A stretch of 64,000 nucleotides of DNA, taken from Kistimonas sp964291505 (lineage in GTDB: Bacteria; Pseudomonadota; Gammaproteobacteria; Pseudomonadales; Endozoicomonadaceae). The stretch's first letter is position 1. Each line of letters begins with the position of its first letter. The notes under the pieces are model-generated. The model had not been told where the DNA came from, made no database searches, and worked only from the letters and a program-made list of their open reading frames with translations. Shown here one piece after another: positions 31,773 to 40,796 of this stretch. Location: NCBI GenBank assembly GCA_964291505.2, contig OZ220216.1, positions 1,984,001 through 2,048,000 on the forward strand, given 5' to 3'. Made by a program: the position numbers and the translations under genes.

Positions 31773-33785
31773 ATGGGCCCACGATTCCAGGTAGTCTCCG
31801 ATTTCCAGCCCGCCGGCGACCAGCCGGACGCCATCCGTAAACTGACCGCCGGCGCCGACAGCGGCCTGGCCTGCCAGACACTGCTGGGGGTGACCGGTTC
31901 CGGTAAGACCTTCACCATCGCCAATGTCATCCAGAACCTGCAGCGCCCGACGTTGATCATGGCACCCAACAAGACCCTGGCGGCACAGCTTTATGGTGAG
32001 TTTCGGGAGTTCTTTCCCAATAATGCCGTCGAGTATTTTGTCTCTTACTACGATTATTACCAGCCGGAGGCCTATGTCCCCTCCTCCGATACCTTTATTG
32101 AAAAGGATGCCTCAGTAAACGATCACATCGAACAGATGCGACTCTCTGCCACCAAGGCCCTGATGGAGCGGGATGACGCCATCATCGTCGCAACAGTGTC
32201 TGCCATTTACGGTTTGGGTGATCCGGAGTCGTATTTCAAGATGGTGCTTCACCTGAGCCGTGGTGACACCATTGATCAACGACAGGTATTGCGTCGACTG
32301 GCAGAGCTTCAATACACCCGCAACGATATGGAGCTGAAACGAGCCACCTACCGAGTTCGCGGCGATGTCATTGATATTTTCCCGGCGGACTCAGAAAAAG
32401 AGGCCATACGGCTCGAGTTGTTTGATGATGAACTGGAAAACATCAGCTGGTTTGATCCCTTAACCGGTGAAGTTCTGCGCCGCGTTCCACGGGTGACCGT
32501 TTTTCCCAAGTCCCACTACGTTACTCCCCGACAAACCATTCTTGATGCCATTGATTCCATCAAAGTTGAACTGGAAGAACGGTTACAGGTATTAAGAGAA
32601 AACGACAAGCTGGTAGAAGCACAACGTCTGGAACAGCGTACCCGCTTTGATATCGAAATGATGGTGGAACTGGGTTACTGCACCGGCGTTGAAAACTATT
32701 CCCGCTATCTCTCAGGCCGGGGACCGGGTGAGCCCCCACCTACCCTGTTTGATTATCTGCCTGACAATGCGTTGCTGGTTCTTGATGAATCACATGTCAC
32801 GGTGCCACAAATCGGCGGCATGTACCGGGGTGACCGCTCACGAAAGGAGACGCTGGTTGAATATGGTTTCCGCCTGCCCTCCGCGCTCGACAACCGCCCC
32901 ATGAAATTTGAAGAGTGGGAAAGCAAGCGACCACAAACCATTTTTGTTTCTGCAACGCCCGGCCCCTATGAAAAAGAACACCAGGACCAAGTTGTTGACC
33001 AGGTGGTTCGCCCCACAGGCCTAGTCGACCCTGAGATTGAAGTACGCCCAGCCACAACCCAAGTCGATGATGTACTGTCTGAAATCAACAAGCGCACTGC
33101 CCAGGGGGACCGTATTCTCATCACTGTGCTGACCAAACGCATGGCAGAAGACCTGACAGAATATTTGTCTGAACAAGGTGTTAGAGTTCGCTACCTTCAC
33201 TCCGATATTGATACCGTCGAACGCGTTGAGATTATTCGCGATTTACGTATCGGCGCCTTTGATGTTCTGGTGGGCATTAACTTGCTTCGGGAAGGCCTTG
33301 ATATGCCGGAAGTGTCGCTGGTAGCGATACTGGATGCTGACAAGGAAGGCTTCCTGCGCTCAGATCGATCACTGATCCAGACTATAGGTCGCGCAGCCCG
33401 AAACCTTAACGGTAAAGCGATCCTCTATGCCGACCGCATTACGGGTTCCATGCAACGAGCGATGGATGAGACCGAACGTCGAAGAGAAAAACAGCTGGCC
33501 TTCAACAATGAACATAACATTACGCCTAAGGGCGTCACCAAGCAGATTGCGGATATCATGGAAGGCGCTATTCCCGGACGACGCGCCAAACAAACACGCA
33601 AGGCTGCCGAGGTAAAAACAGAACAACCGATAGATACAAGTGCACTGGATCCGAAACAGCTCGCTAAAACGCTGAAATCACTGGAGCAGCAAATGTTTGA
33701 ACATGCCAAGAATCTTGAGTTCGAAGAAGCCGCTGCTGTGCGTGATAAGATCAACCAATTGAAAGAGAATGTTCTAAAACACTGA
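31773..33785 (+). CDS. uvrB: Excinuclease ABC subunit B
   Basis: 670 residues. Motifs in order: Walker A GVTGSGKTFT (about 40), the beta-hairpin region YYDYYQPEAYVPSSDTFIEKD, helicase motif with LLVLDESHVT, VSATPGPYE, VLTKRMAEDLTEY, the late helicase motif QTIGRAARNLNG, and the C-terminal UVR domain LEQQMFEHAKNLEFEEAAAVRDKI. UvrB binds UvrA and damaged DNA, then UvrC, in nucleotide excision repair. CAGGAA precedes the ATG. No LexA box of the usual form is seen upstream. Confidence 0.98.
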   Translation: MGPRFQVVSDFQPAGDQPDAIRKLTAGADSGLACQTLLGVTGSGKTFTIANVIQNLQRPTLIMAPNKTLAAQLYGEFREFFPNNAVEYFVSYYDYYQPEAYVPSSDTFIEKDASVNDHIEQMRLSATKALMERDDAIIVATVSAIYGLGDPESYFKMVLHLSRGDTIDQRQVLRRLAELQYTRNDMELKRATYRVRGDVIDIFPADSEKEAIRLELFDDELENISWFDPLTGEVLRRVPRVTVFPKSHYVTPRQTILDAIDSIKVELEERLQVLRENDKLVEAQRLEQRTRFDIEMMVELGYCTGVENYSRYLSGRGPGEPPPTLFDYLPDNALLVLDESHVTVPQIGGMYRGDRSRKETLVEYGFRLPSALDNRPMKFEEWESKRPQTIFVSATPGPYEKEHQDQVVDQVVRPTGLVDPEIEVRPATTQVDDVLSEINKRTAQGDRILITVLTKRMAEDLTEYLSEQGVRVRYLHSDIDTVERVEIIRDLRIGAFDVLVGINLLREGLDMPEVSLVAILDADKEGFLRSDRSLIQTIGRAARNLNGKAILYADRITGSMQRAMDETERRREKQLAFNNEHNITPKGVTKQIADIMEGAIPGRRAKQTRKAAEVKTEQPIDTSALDPKQLAKTLKSLEQQMFEHAKNLEFEEAAAVRDKINQLKENVLKH

Positions 33786-33823
33786 CACAGCTTGTCAGTG
33801 CATACCTCGTAGCGGCACCCAAC

Positions 33824-33855
33824 AAAAAAGGGCTTCCTATTTGGAAGCCCTTTTT
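33824..33855. terminator. Bidirectional terminator between uvrB and the ComEA-like gene
   Basis: GGGCTTCC/GGAAGCCC with a 5-base loop between A6 and T5; serves both convergent genes. Confidence 0.92.
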
Positions 33856-33870
33856 ACCGATGATCATGCA

Positions 33871-34146
33871 CTACTGAACAACAACGTTCTTTTTATTCGC
33901 CTCAACGACTTTTTTACCAATACCCCTGACATTGCTCAACTCTTCAATGCTGGTGAAGTTGCCGTGCTTCTTGCGGTATTCAACTATCCGCTTGGCGATA
34001 GTTTCACCCACATACTTGAGCTCTTTATCGAGAATCTTGGCACTGGCCGTATTGATATTGATCTTCCCGGATTTACCTTCAGCAAACGCAAGAGTGCTGA
34101 AGCTAAGAATAGCAACGAGCAAAGCGGCGAAGATATTACGTGTCAT
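33871..34146 (-). CDS. ComEA-type helix-hairpin-helix protein
   Basis: 91 residues: a signal peptide (MTRNIFAALLVAILSFSTLAFA) then a helix-hairpin-helix DNA-binding domain with ININTASAKILDKELKYVGETIAKRIVEYRKKHGNF and IEELSNVRGIGKKVVEANK. The family is the secreted short form of ComEA, which in other bacteria binds incoming DNA during transformation. The start at 34146 is chosen because AAGGA lies 9 bases upstream and the signal peptide begins there. No other competence gene is in the window. Confidence 0.85.
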   Translation of the reverse strand: MTRNIFAALLVAILSFSTLAFAEGKSGKININTASAKILDKELKYVGETIAKRIVEYRKKHGNFTSIEELSNVRGIGKKVVEANKKNVVVQ

Positions 34147-34467
34147 AGGTATCATTCCTTTAATAACCTTGAGGGGGGGAAACAAGACTTGCGTCTTATT
34201 TACAGTCTTAAGCTAGCCACTATTGAGGCAGTTTGCAAGACAACTTTCTGTTATCAGGAAATTATTAGGGGTATCAAGTATCTGCTCTTCCTGTGACCGT
34301 ATATGGAGAATTTAAAATTCACTGACAACAATGTCTTCTATTCTAGGCAGGTCATACTTATCAATCTCATTGATAAGTATCAACTCAAACATGTCAGCAA
34401 ATTGAAGATATAACCTAAACACACAAGACTAAAACTAGCGGGCAGTCTAGATGCTGCCCAGAGGTAT
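34147..34467. other. Boundary between housekeeping DNA and the polysaccharide locus
   Basis: About 320 bases containing the promoter of the ComEA-like gene and a perfect hairpin (34354-34380). Base composition falls sharply toward AT from here on. Confidence 0.4.
34354..34380. other. Perfect 11-bp inverted repeat
   Basis: ATACTTATCAA/TTGATAAGTAT with a 5-base loop, beyond the end of the minus-strand polysaccharide operon. No T-run follows, so it may be an operator or a weak terminator. Confidence 0.5.
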
Positions 34468-34884
34468 CTATTGGTCTCTTAGCTCTTCAAGCGTTTTATT
34501 GATAAGAGTACTGGAGGTACCTTGTGTATATGGAAAATAAATTACTTTGCAGCCTACATGTTCAAGCTCCTTTTCATGAGCCTCCCATTTCGGTGTCTCA
34601 TACCAGTCGTCTCCTACAAATAAATAACTGGCATGATTTTTCCTGGCAGCTGTTGCCTTATCCATATTATATTGAGGTATCGCTACATCAACATATTTAC
34701 AAGCCCTCACTACCTCAATTCGTTCATGATAGGGTATTACTGGATCTTTTCCTTTATACGCTACAAGCTCATCTACAGTCACTCCAACCACCAACTTATC
34801 ACACATTGCTTTTGCATTTCTTAGCAAATTGACGTGGCCAATGTGAAAAAGATCATAGACACCACTTGTATAGCCAATAACCAT
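34468..34884 (-). CDS. TagD-like glycerol-3-phosphate cytidylyltransferase
   Basis: 138 residues, the usual size. Nucleotidyltransferase motifs are YTSGVYDLFHIGHVNLLRNAK (the HxGH site) and the RTxGxSS-like end segment TQGTSSTLINKTLEEL. It should make CDP-glycerol from CTP and glycerol-3-phosphate, or CDP-activate a related alcohol. It overlaps the upstream amidotransferase gene in a TAATG junction, so translation is coupled. With the CDP-glycerol glycerophosphotransferase 5 kb upstream in the same operon it could supply glycerol-phosphate to the glycan. Confidence 0.85.
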   Translation of the reverse strand: MVIGYTSGVYDLFHIGHVNLLRNAKAMCDKLVVGVTVDELVAYKGKDPVIPYHERIEVVRACKYVDVAIPQYNMDKATAARKNHASYLFVGDDWYETPKWEAHEKELEHVGCKVIYFPYTQGTSSTLINKTLEELRDQ

Positions 34885-36404
34885 TATTTCAATACCTTAA
34901 TATTTTCTTCAAACCATATTTCGTAAGAGGTCATTTGCTTTTTATTTTCAAATATCGCAGACAAATCAACTGGAAAGCCGACCTTTTTTTCATAAGCAAA
35001 CTGGTGTCCTCTGTACTTTGATAAAACTTCTCGCAAAGGAACCTTTCCTAAGCCATTTAACATTAATTGCTGCTTAGAATAACCGACAGCAATTTTAAAT
35101 GTATGCCAATTTGCAATAGGTTCACGACCTTCAATGCCACCTGCCATCAGCGCAAAATCTAAGCGTCTAAATAAAATAGGAAGATGGTACCGTATAAAAA
35201 ACCATCTTACAGTCTCAAACACAGAATCAAAATTGACAGAGTTAAATAACTGTTGAAATTTTTTATATGTTTCTGATTGGCTATCAGGAACAATGTAGCA
35301 GTATTTTTCAAGAAAAACATCTAAGTCAAACTCATCAGCTTGAGCAGCCCATGAGTATATCCTGTCATAGCCACCAAAAAATTCATCTGCACCTTCACCA
35401 GACAGAAGTACCTTTACACCATCCTTAGCTGCTTCTCTGGATATTCTATAAAGTAGAACTTCATTTGGCACAGACATAGGCTCACCTCTTAACTCGAGCA
35501 AATACTGAAAATCCTTCATGTACTGCTCATTTGAGGATTCGAAAACCGTTAAATTTTTGACATCCTGAGATTTGAGGTACTCAATATCTTCATCCCCATT
35601 GAAACCAATCGAGTAGAGCCTATCAATTTCGCCAATTTCCTTGAGTAAGTTACTATCAACACCTTTACTTAAAAGCAGTCCAATAGGCGCATCTGAAACT
35701 TTTCTTGAAGAAACCCCCTTTTCCAACGCATTCTCTAGATCCGCCAGATTTTGATTTTTATATTCTTTCTCTAGAAATTCTACACAATCAAAGTATTTAC
35801 CTGAAACCAAACAATGACCAGGTTCTACAATGTTAACGCCCTCAAAGTATGAACCTGAAAAAACAGGTGCTCTAGCAGCTTTATATTCCTCAATCGACTG
35901 TATATTCGTACCTAAACCAAATATTTTCTTTAAGGTAATTGGCTCTGAACTAAAACTTATAGCACCACACTCTTCTTGATAGTAAAATAGTGGTTTAACA
36001 CCAAACATATCCCTTACTGCGTGCTTCAGCTTGCCTTGACAATCGATATAAACAAATGAAAAGAAACCATCCAGCTCTGAAATGGACAACTTATCTTGAG
36101 CCAAGATATCACTCAAAAGAAGAGTATCACTTTTATATTCCTTATTAAAATACTTATCACCAAGCTCTTTATAATTAAGTATCTCACCATTAAAAACTAA
36201 CAAACCACCCTTATCATCAATAACAGGTTGATTCTCGCCCACTTCAAGATCAATAATTGCAAGTCGTGAGTGATAGGCTTTCCAACCATTATACTCAACA
36301 ACTCCAGACGAGGAATCAGGCCCTCGAAATCTTAGTGTTTCTTCTACTAAACCAAAGTGAGTACGATCAAAATGGAGACTATTACTAACAAAGAAACCAC
36401 ACAT
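34884..36404 (-). CDS. Asparagine synthase-like glutamine amidotransferase
   Basis: 506 residues starting MCGFF, with the N-terminal nucleophile Cys2; the open frame's five extra codons upstream are ignored for that reason. Glutaminase motifs: RFRGPDSSSG, SRLAIIDLE, FNGEILNYKEL, VRDMFGVKPLFYY. The synthetase half has a pyrophosphate loop LLSKGVDS (246-251), where family members normally read SGGxDS, and LLSGEGADEFFGGYDR. Such proteins in O-antigen loci (for example WbpS of Pseudomonas) amidate uronic acids, and this is the most likely role here; activity with the altered loop is not certain. Confidence 0.85.
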   Translation of the reverse strand: MCGFFVSNSLHFDRTHFGLVEETLRFRGPDSSSGVVEYNGWKAYHSRLAIIDLEVGENQPVIDDKGGLLVFNGEILNYKELGDKYFNKEYKSDTLLLSDILAQDKLSISELDGFFSFVYIDCQGKLKHAVRDMFGVKPLFYYQEECGAISFSSEPITLKKIFGLGTNIQSIEEYKAARAPVFSGSYFEGVNIVEPGHCLVSGKYFDCVEFLEKEYKNQNLADLENALEKGVSSRKVSDAPIGLLLSKGVDSNLLKEIGEIDRLYSIGFNGDEDIEYLKSQDVKNLTVFESSNEQYMKDFQYLLELRGEPMSVPNEVLLYRISREAAKDGVKVLLSGEGADEFFGGYDRIYSWAAQADEFDLDVFLEKYCYIVPDSQSETYKKFQQLFNSVNFDSVFETVRWFFIRYHLPILFRRLDFALMAGGIEGREPIANWHTFKIAVGYSKQQLMLNGLGKVPLREVLSKYRGHQFAYEKKVGFPVDLSAIFENKKQMTSYEIWFEENIKVLK

Positions 36405-36688
36405 TTGATAAAAACCCAACTAATTACATAAATACGTATAATTTTTTATGAAGCTATGAACTCGCCACCCTAAGGTGGGGTACATACTGAAACAAACGTG
36501 CTTGGATATATACTGAACCCACATTAGAGAAACACAGTTTTTATCAGCCCTAACAAAGAACCTAAAGTCTACAGCCAGTCCCCAATATAATAGTACTAAT
36601 AATAAACCACAAAACTTCAACCAAACGAATCGCTTATAAAAAACAGAAAAGGCAACGATTAAACGAGCCAAACAATGAATGAAAAAGC
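36405..36688. other. Gap between amidotransferase and GT2 gene
   Basis: 284 AT-rich bases. A minus-strand open frame (36420-36671) needs a TTG start, lacks a ribosome site and encodes a Cys/Trp/Phe-rich string; it may be a decayed membrane-protein gene but I do not call it. Confidence 0.3.
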
Positions 36689-37456
36689 CTATATAAAAAA
36701 TGCACCAAACGCCAACCCAAGAATAAACGATGTCATAATTATTGCGACATCTTGAGTTCTTTTTTTTCTTTTCTTTTTATCTTCTCGAACATCTACTACA
36801 TGATGACCATATCCAAGATGTGCTACAGCGTCATTCTGCAAAATAACTGCATACATCCCACTATCCCTGTAATGACGAGATATATTTTTTTCACTATCAA
36901 AAGACGAGTAACTTACTATGCCTTGATAATCTTTTAGCCTACGAAGACCAGGATTAAACGAAAAACCCTGCCAATCAGGCTTACTTGATAGTAGGCGATT
37001 AAACAACACTCCATTAACTTCGCCTGCATCACCAAGCGTATGAAAATCACAATTAACTTTTACATCATGATAATAGCTTCTAAGCCAAACTTGCAATATA
37101 TTGTCATTTGACTCCAAAACACCTATTGAATCCTCAATAAAACCACTACGATAAAACTCCCAATCATCTTCGCAGTGAAAAATATATTGCGTTTTAACTT
37201 TAGAATATGCCAGATCTATAGATTTCATCTGACCCAATTTTGGGTTGTTAACCATGACATCAAAAAAATCGTTATAACCGTCTGGTAGGCATGTATAGAC
37301 CTCATCAGATCCTGAATCCTCGGTTATAATTATCTTACGAATAGGGTAAGTATTATATTCTAAAAAACTATCGATCGTTTTCTTTAGTAGATCGAACCTA
37401 CCACAACTAGTAATAACTAAAGTTACGTCACTAGACGTAGAAAAATATTTCTTCAT
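36689..37456 (-). CDS. Glycosyltransferase family 2 with C-terminal membrane helix
   Basis: 255 residues. The GT-A fold is seen in VTLVITSCGRFDLLKKTIDSFLEYN, IIITEDSGSDE and the metal-binding HCEDDWEF (DxD equivalent, about residue 95). The C-terminus has a lysine-rich stretch (REDKKKRKKR) followed by one membrane helix (VAIIMTSFILGLAFGAFF). It probably adds a sugar to the lipid-linked repeat unit at the cytoplasmic membrane face. Donor and acceptor unknown. Confidence 0.8.
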   Translation of the reverse strand: MKKYFSTSSDVTLVITSCGRFDLLKKTIDSFLEYNTYPIRKIIITEDSGSDEVYTCLPDGYNDFFDVMVNNPKLGQMKSIDLAYSKVKTQYIFHCEDDWEFYRSGFIEDSIGVLESNDNILQVWLRSYYHDVKVNCDFHTLGDAGEVNGVLFNRLLSSKPDWQGFSFNPGLRRLKDYQGIVSYSSFDSEKNISRHYRDSGMYAVILQNDAVAHLGYGHHVVDVREDKKKRKKRTQDVAIIMTSFILGLAFGAFFI

Positions 37457-37487
37457 TAAATACTCACAACCAGTCTATTCGTATGAA

Positions 37488-38372
37488 TTATAAAGATGAA
37501 AACCCATCAACTGTCAGCTTCCAACCAGCATCTAAATCTTCCAATGGAACATTATCTAAACAGACATTAGATGGAAGCTTTGGCCAAACTTCACTCTTCC
37601 AATACATAAAGTGAAGGTAGGGAAATTCACGATTTCCATCTTTGTCATTAGTCAAGGAGCCCGGGCTTGAGTACCATACCTCAGGATAATTGCGTGTTCC
37701 GTCATGCCATAGCGGCCTGCAATACGGTGTAGAATAGTCTTCTTGAAAGCGTGAATTTCTTATCATACTCGAATGAAAAGTTACTAGTTTCCTTAACCAT
37801 TCAGGGAAATTTTTGCGCTTCACAAGAAGATCAGAAAAGTGTTTCTCATCAAAAACACAATGAGATGGAGACTCTGCTAAACGACGCCAGCCCTTGACAC
37901 TTTGATATAAGCAGCGCATTTCTTCTGTATTTTGCATTATACAAAGATGACCAGACACACGTTTTGGAAACGTTGATATAAGCTTAAACTTTTCCAACAT
38001 CTGATCAGTGTAGTAGGCTCGAAGATTTCCGTATATTACATCAAGATCACCAAATGCAAAATGACTATAATCTTTGAGCCATGCTTCATGAATATGGCCC
38101 AACATTGGCTTGATGTCACAAAGCTTGTAAGGTTTATCTGGCCTAAAATTTATATTCAGCTGTTCAGACACTAGCTCCACATATTGATCAAATGTCATAT
38201 CAATGATATGAACATTATTTGAACGAACTAATGGCTCACCACAATCAGTAAAAAGATACCAATCGACTGTTGGATTCCACTTGCAGGACATTAAAAAATA
38301 ATTAATCCAGAATGGCCACTTCCCAAAGTAAGGAATGAGAATAGCAAGTTTAACTTCTTTGCTCATGCGCAT
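37488..38372 (-). CDS. DUF6625-type glycosyltransferase-like protein
   Basis: 294 residues. The start is VKLAILIPYFGKWPFWINYFLMSCKWNP and the DxD-type site is FGDLDVIYGN (about 112-121), with an LLxS-like LWHDGTRNYPEVWY and HFMYWKS near the end. This arrangement fits a DUF6625/glycosyltransferase-like family common in polysaccharide loci. An alternative start lies two codons downstream. It is 2 bases from the next gene upstream, so part of one operon. Confidence 0.75.
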   Translation of the reverse strand: MRMSKEVKLAILIPYFGKWPFWINYFLMSCKWNPTVDWYLFTDCGEPLVRSNNVHIIDMTFDQYVELVSEQLNINFRPDKPYKLCDIKPMLGHIHEAWLKDYSHFAFGDLDVIYGNLRAYYTDQMLEKFKLISTFPKRVSGHLCIMQNTEEMRCLYQSVKGWRRLAESPSHCVFDEKHFSDLLVKRKNFPEWLRKLVTFHSSMIRNSRFQEDYSTPYCRPLWHDGTRNYPEVWYSSPGSLTNDKDGNREFPYLHFMYWKSEVWPKLPSNVCLDNVPLEDLDAGWKLTVDGFSSL

Positions 38373-38374
38373 AT

Positions 38375-39319
38375 TTAAAATAAACCAAAGAATTTATTAT
38401 TTTTTACATAAGGTCTCAGTGGAGACGTCATCGCTTTTACAACCTGATAACCAATTGAACACCAACTATACTTTTCTTCGACAAGAGCTTGGCCAGCCTT
38501 TGCGATGCTCACGGCCATTTTAGGCTTATCACGCAAAATCGAAAGCTTATGTTGAAATTCCTCAATACCACTATATAAAACAACATTCTCCATATCTACG
38601 AAGCCTAAAGCATGATTCTCAGACTCTCCCTGATTCCAAGCAAGTAATGTACAGCCACAAGCCATAGCCTCATAATTTTTAATCATATACTCGCCCATAC
38701 CAACATCGGCACTGACAAAAAATCGAATACGATTTAACATATTTAGATATTCATCGCCTGAGTTCGTACGTGTTACATACAAATTCTCTTTCTCTGATAT
38801 GGCATTTAACATTGTGATACGTTGACTATAAGACTTGCTTTTTATGCTCCCAACAAATCCCAGTTCGATATCACGATTAGCTCCAGTATTATAGAGAAGC
38901 TTTTGATCATACCCCTTAGGAACAAAAACAGCATCAACACCTTCGTCTTTTAATTTACCTGCTACACTATTGCCTGATGTAAGCACACGAACCCAAGGAA
39001 TTTTATGATAATACTTACTAAACTTCCCACGATATTTATTCTCAGTATAATTTTGCCATGCATCGTGTTCTAGTATCACTAAATTAGGTATAGTTTTAAT
39101 AAACCTTACCTGCCTAATTTCTTTCTTCGTACGGATCATTAGAACAATACGGTCATAGAGTGATGTATCAACATTGTATTTAAAATATTTTTTTAAATTA
39201 GCTTGTTCATCACCAGTCAACCATCGCGTATCACAAGATGAGCAGTTCTCAGCAATAGCATCGTATAGCCGATCAAGTATAACTCTCTGTTCTTTCTGAA
39301 CTAAAAATAAAATACGCAT
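38375..39319 (-). CDS. Glycosyltransferase (CgeB/GT4-like)
   Basis: 314 residues. The C-terminal GT-B features are GFVGSIKSKSYSQRI, FFVSADVGMGEYMIKNYEAMACGCTLLAWNQGE and an ENVVLYSGIEEFQHKL region, resembling CgeB/DUF3880 type glycosyltransferases that use nucleotide sugars. The E in YEAMACGC corresponds to the catalytic ExxxxxE-type loop. Operon-linked to its neighbours with tiny spacing. Confidence 0.78.
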   Translation of the reverse strand: MRILFLVQKEQRVILDRLYDAIAENCSSCDTRWLTGDEQANLKKYFKYNVDTSLYDRIVLMIRTKKEIRQVRFIKTIPNLVILEHDAWQNYTENKYRGKFSKYYHKIPWVRVLTSGNSVAGKLKDEGVDAVFVPKGYDQKLLYNTGANRDIELGFVGSIKSKSYSQRITMLNAISEKENLYVTRTNSGDEYLNMLNRIRFFVSADVGMGEYMIKNYEAMACGCTLLAWNQGESENHALGFVDMENVVLYSGIEEFQHKLSILRDKPKMAVSIAKAGQALVEEKYSWCSIGYQVVKAMTSPLRPYVKNNKFFGLF

Positions 39320-39371
39320 AAAGTAAAATCAACAACAATTATAAATTGATACAACTAGCATTAAAGATGCT

Positions 39372-40544
39372 CTAACTCATTGATAGCATTCTTTCATAAA
39401 TTCGTTGACATGCGAAGGCATCTTCATACTGATGAAAAAGCCATTTCTGAGGATATTCACTATCAATCTCATCATGTAGCATTTCATTTATTACACTACT
39501 TAAACTGTCAACATCTTTAACAATTCTACCTGGCAAAACCTTTTCATAATTATACAAAAGCCCCCTATTCTTCACATAATCGTCAAGATCATAGGCAAAT
39601 CTAACAATTGGCTTATTCATCAAAAGGTAATCAACCAAAATACTCGAATAATCGCAAATAAGTAATGCTGTCTTACGTAGGATAATATTAGATTCTGAAT
39701 ATATATCCAGACCAAAATCTAAAATTTTACCCTGCTCAATTATTGCATGATGCTTTTTTCGAAATTGATTTTGCAACGGGAGGCCGTGGTAGCGAAAACC
39801 AAGAACACAGTTTCTTTCTGATAAAGCATCAACGAGCTCTATCATTTCATCACTTTCAAAAAAATAGTCTTCTTCTTTATTATCCCTTCCTGTTGGCGTA
39901 TAAAAAACTAGTTTTCGACCAGCCAATTGATTTTCAAGCTTTTCAAGATCATTTTGATAGTCCTTAGGTAACTTTTGCTCAGAACACATTAGCCAATCTG
40001 TTTTTGGTATACCTGAAACAACGAGTCTATCACCGTGTAATAAGTGGCATGCTGCCATTATTGCTCTGTCAGTCATTGACGAGCAACATACAAGATCAAA
40101 ACTTTTGCTTTTGTTATATGTATTATCAAGCTTTCGTGTTCTTCCCTGATAACTTGCTTGAAGATTACCTACTGCTTTTATTGGTATTCCATGCCACAGA
40201 TTAACCAGTTTGTAGCCTTTAATCCCATGCAACAGTCCTCTTAAAGGCTTTTTCCCATGCGTAATAATAAAAAACTTTGCCCTCAATGCAAAACGAAGGA
40301 CCGAGAAGTCAACTGTCTCCGACACTATAGCACGCGGATATTTTTTTGCTATATCCTGACTGGAGCAAATGCCTCGATTAAGAACTACTAACTTAAAGCT
40401 GTTTTTTTCATATACATATTCAAAGTATGCTCGTAGGTTCCCCCCCCAAGCTTGATCTTTATCTATAAAAAAAACAATTACATTTTGTTTTTTTAATAGA
40501 ATAGACAGCAGTCCAACAACATATTTCGAAAGAAATTCACTCAC
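39372..40544 (-). CDS. CDP-glycerol glycerophosphotransferase (TagB/TagF family)
   Basis: 390 residues. The family marks are NLWHGIPIKAVG (about residue 120; the His is catalytic), the central FYTPTGRDNKEEDYFF, and ICDYSSILVDYLLMNKPIVRFAYDLDDY, which binds CDP-glycerol. The enzyme moves glycerol-phosphate from CDP-glycerol to a sugar or a growing chain. In Gram-negatives such enzymes decorate capsules or O-antigens. The TagD-like gene at the end of this operon could make the donor. Confidence 0.88.
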   Translation of the reverse strand: MSEFLSKYVVGLLSILLKKQNVIVFFIDKDQAWGGNLRAYFEYVYEKNSFKLVVLNRGICSSQDIAKKYPRAIVSETVDFSVLRFALRAKFFIITHGKKPLRGLLHGIKGYKLVNLWHGIPIKAVGNLQASYQGRTRKLDNTYNKSKSFDLVCCSSMTDRAIMAACHLLHGDRLVVSGIPKTDWLMCSEQKLPKDYQNDLEKLENQLAGRKLVFYTPTGRDNKEEDYFFESDEMIELVDALSERNCVLGFRYHGLPLQNQFRKKHHAIIEQGKILDFGLDIYSESNIILRKTALLICDYSSILVDYLLMNKPIVRFAYDLDDYVKNRGLLYNYEKVLPGRIVKDVDSLSSVINEMLHDEIDSEYPQKWLFHQYEDAFACQRIYERMLSMS

Positions 40545-40796
40545 AGCAAAACCTTTATAAACTGCAGCATTTAAAAAGTCACATTACGATCTACTTAAAA
40601 CCAGTAAAGGTTTAAGCCTAAAAACAATTAAAACCAAAAAAATTGAAAAACCAATAACTAATTATAATTGACCACCGACTAGGTTTTCAAAAAGCTCCGA
40701 TTAAGCAGTAGCACAATAAGAGTTATAGTTAGCAATTTAACAACTTCAATTCATTCAGTACAACAGCATCGCGAGTGATCTTCGATCTACCAAATT
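40545..40796. other. AT-rich gap inside the polysaccharide locus
   Basis: About 250 bases without a gene; no clear terminator or promoter. Confidence 0.3.

Noticed and set aside
36420..36671. 83-codon minus-strand frame before the amidotransferase gene
   Set aside because: Needs a TTG start, has no ribosome site and has a random-looking Cys/Trp/Phe-rich composition.
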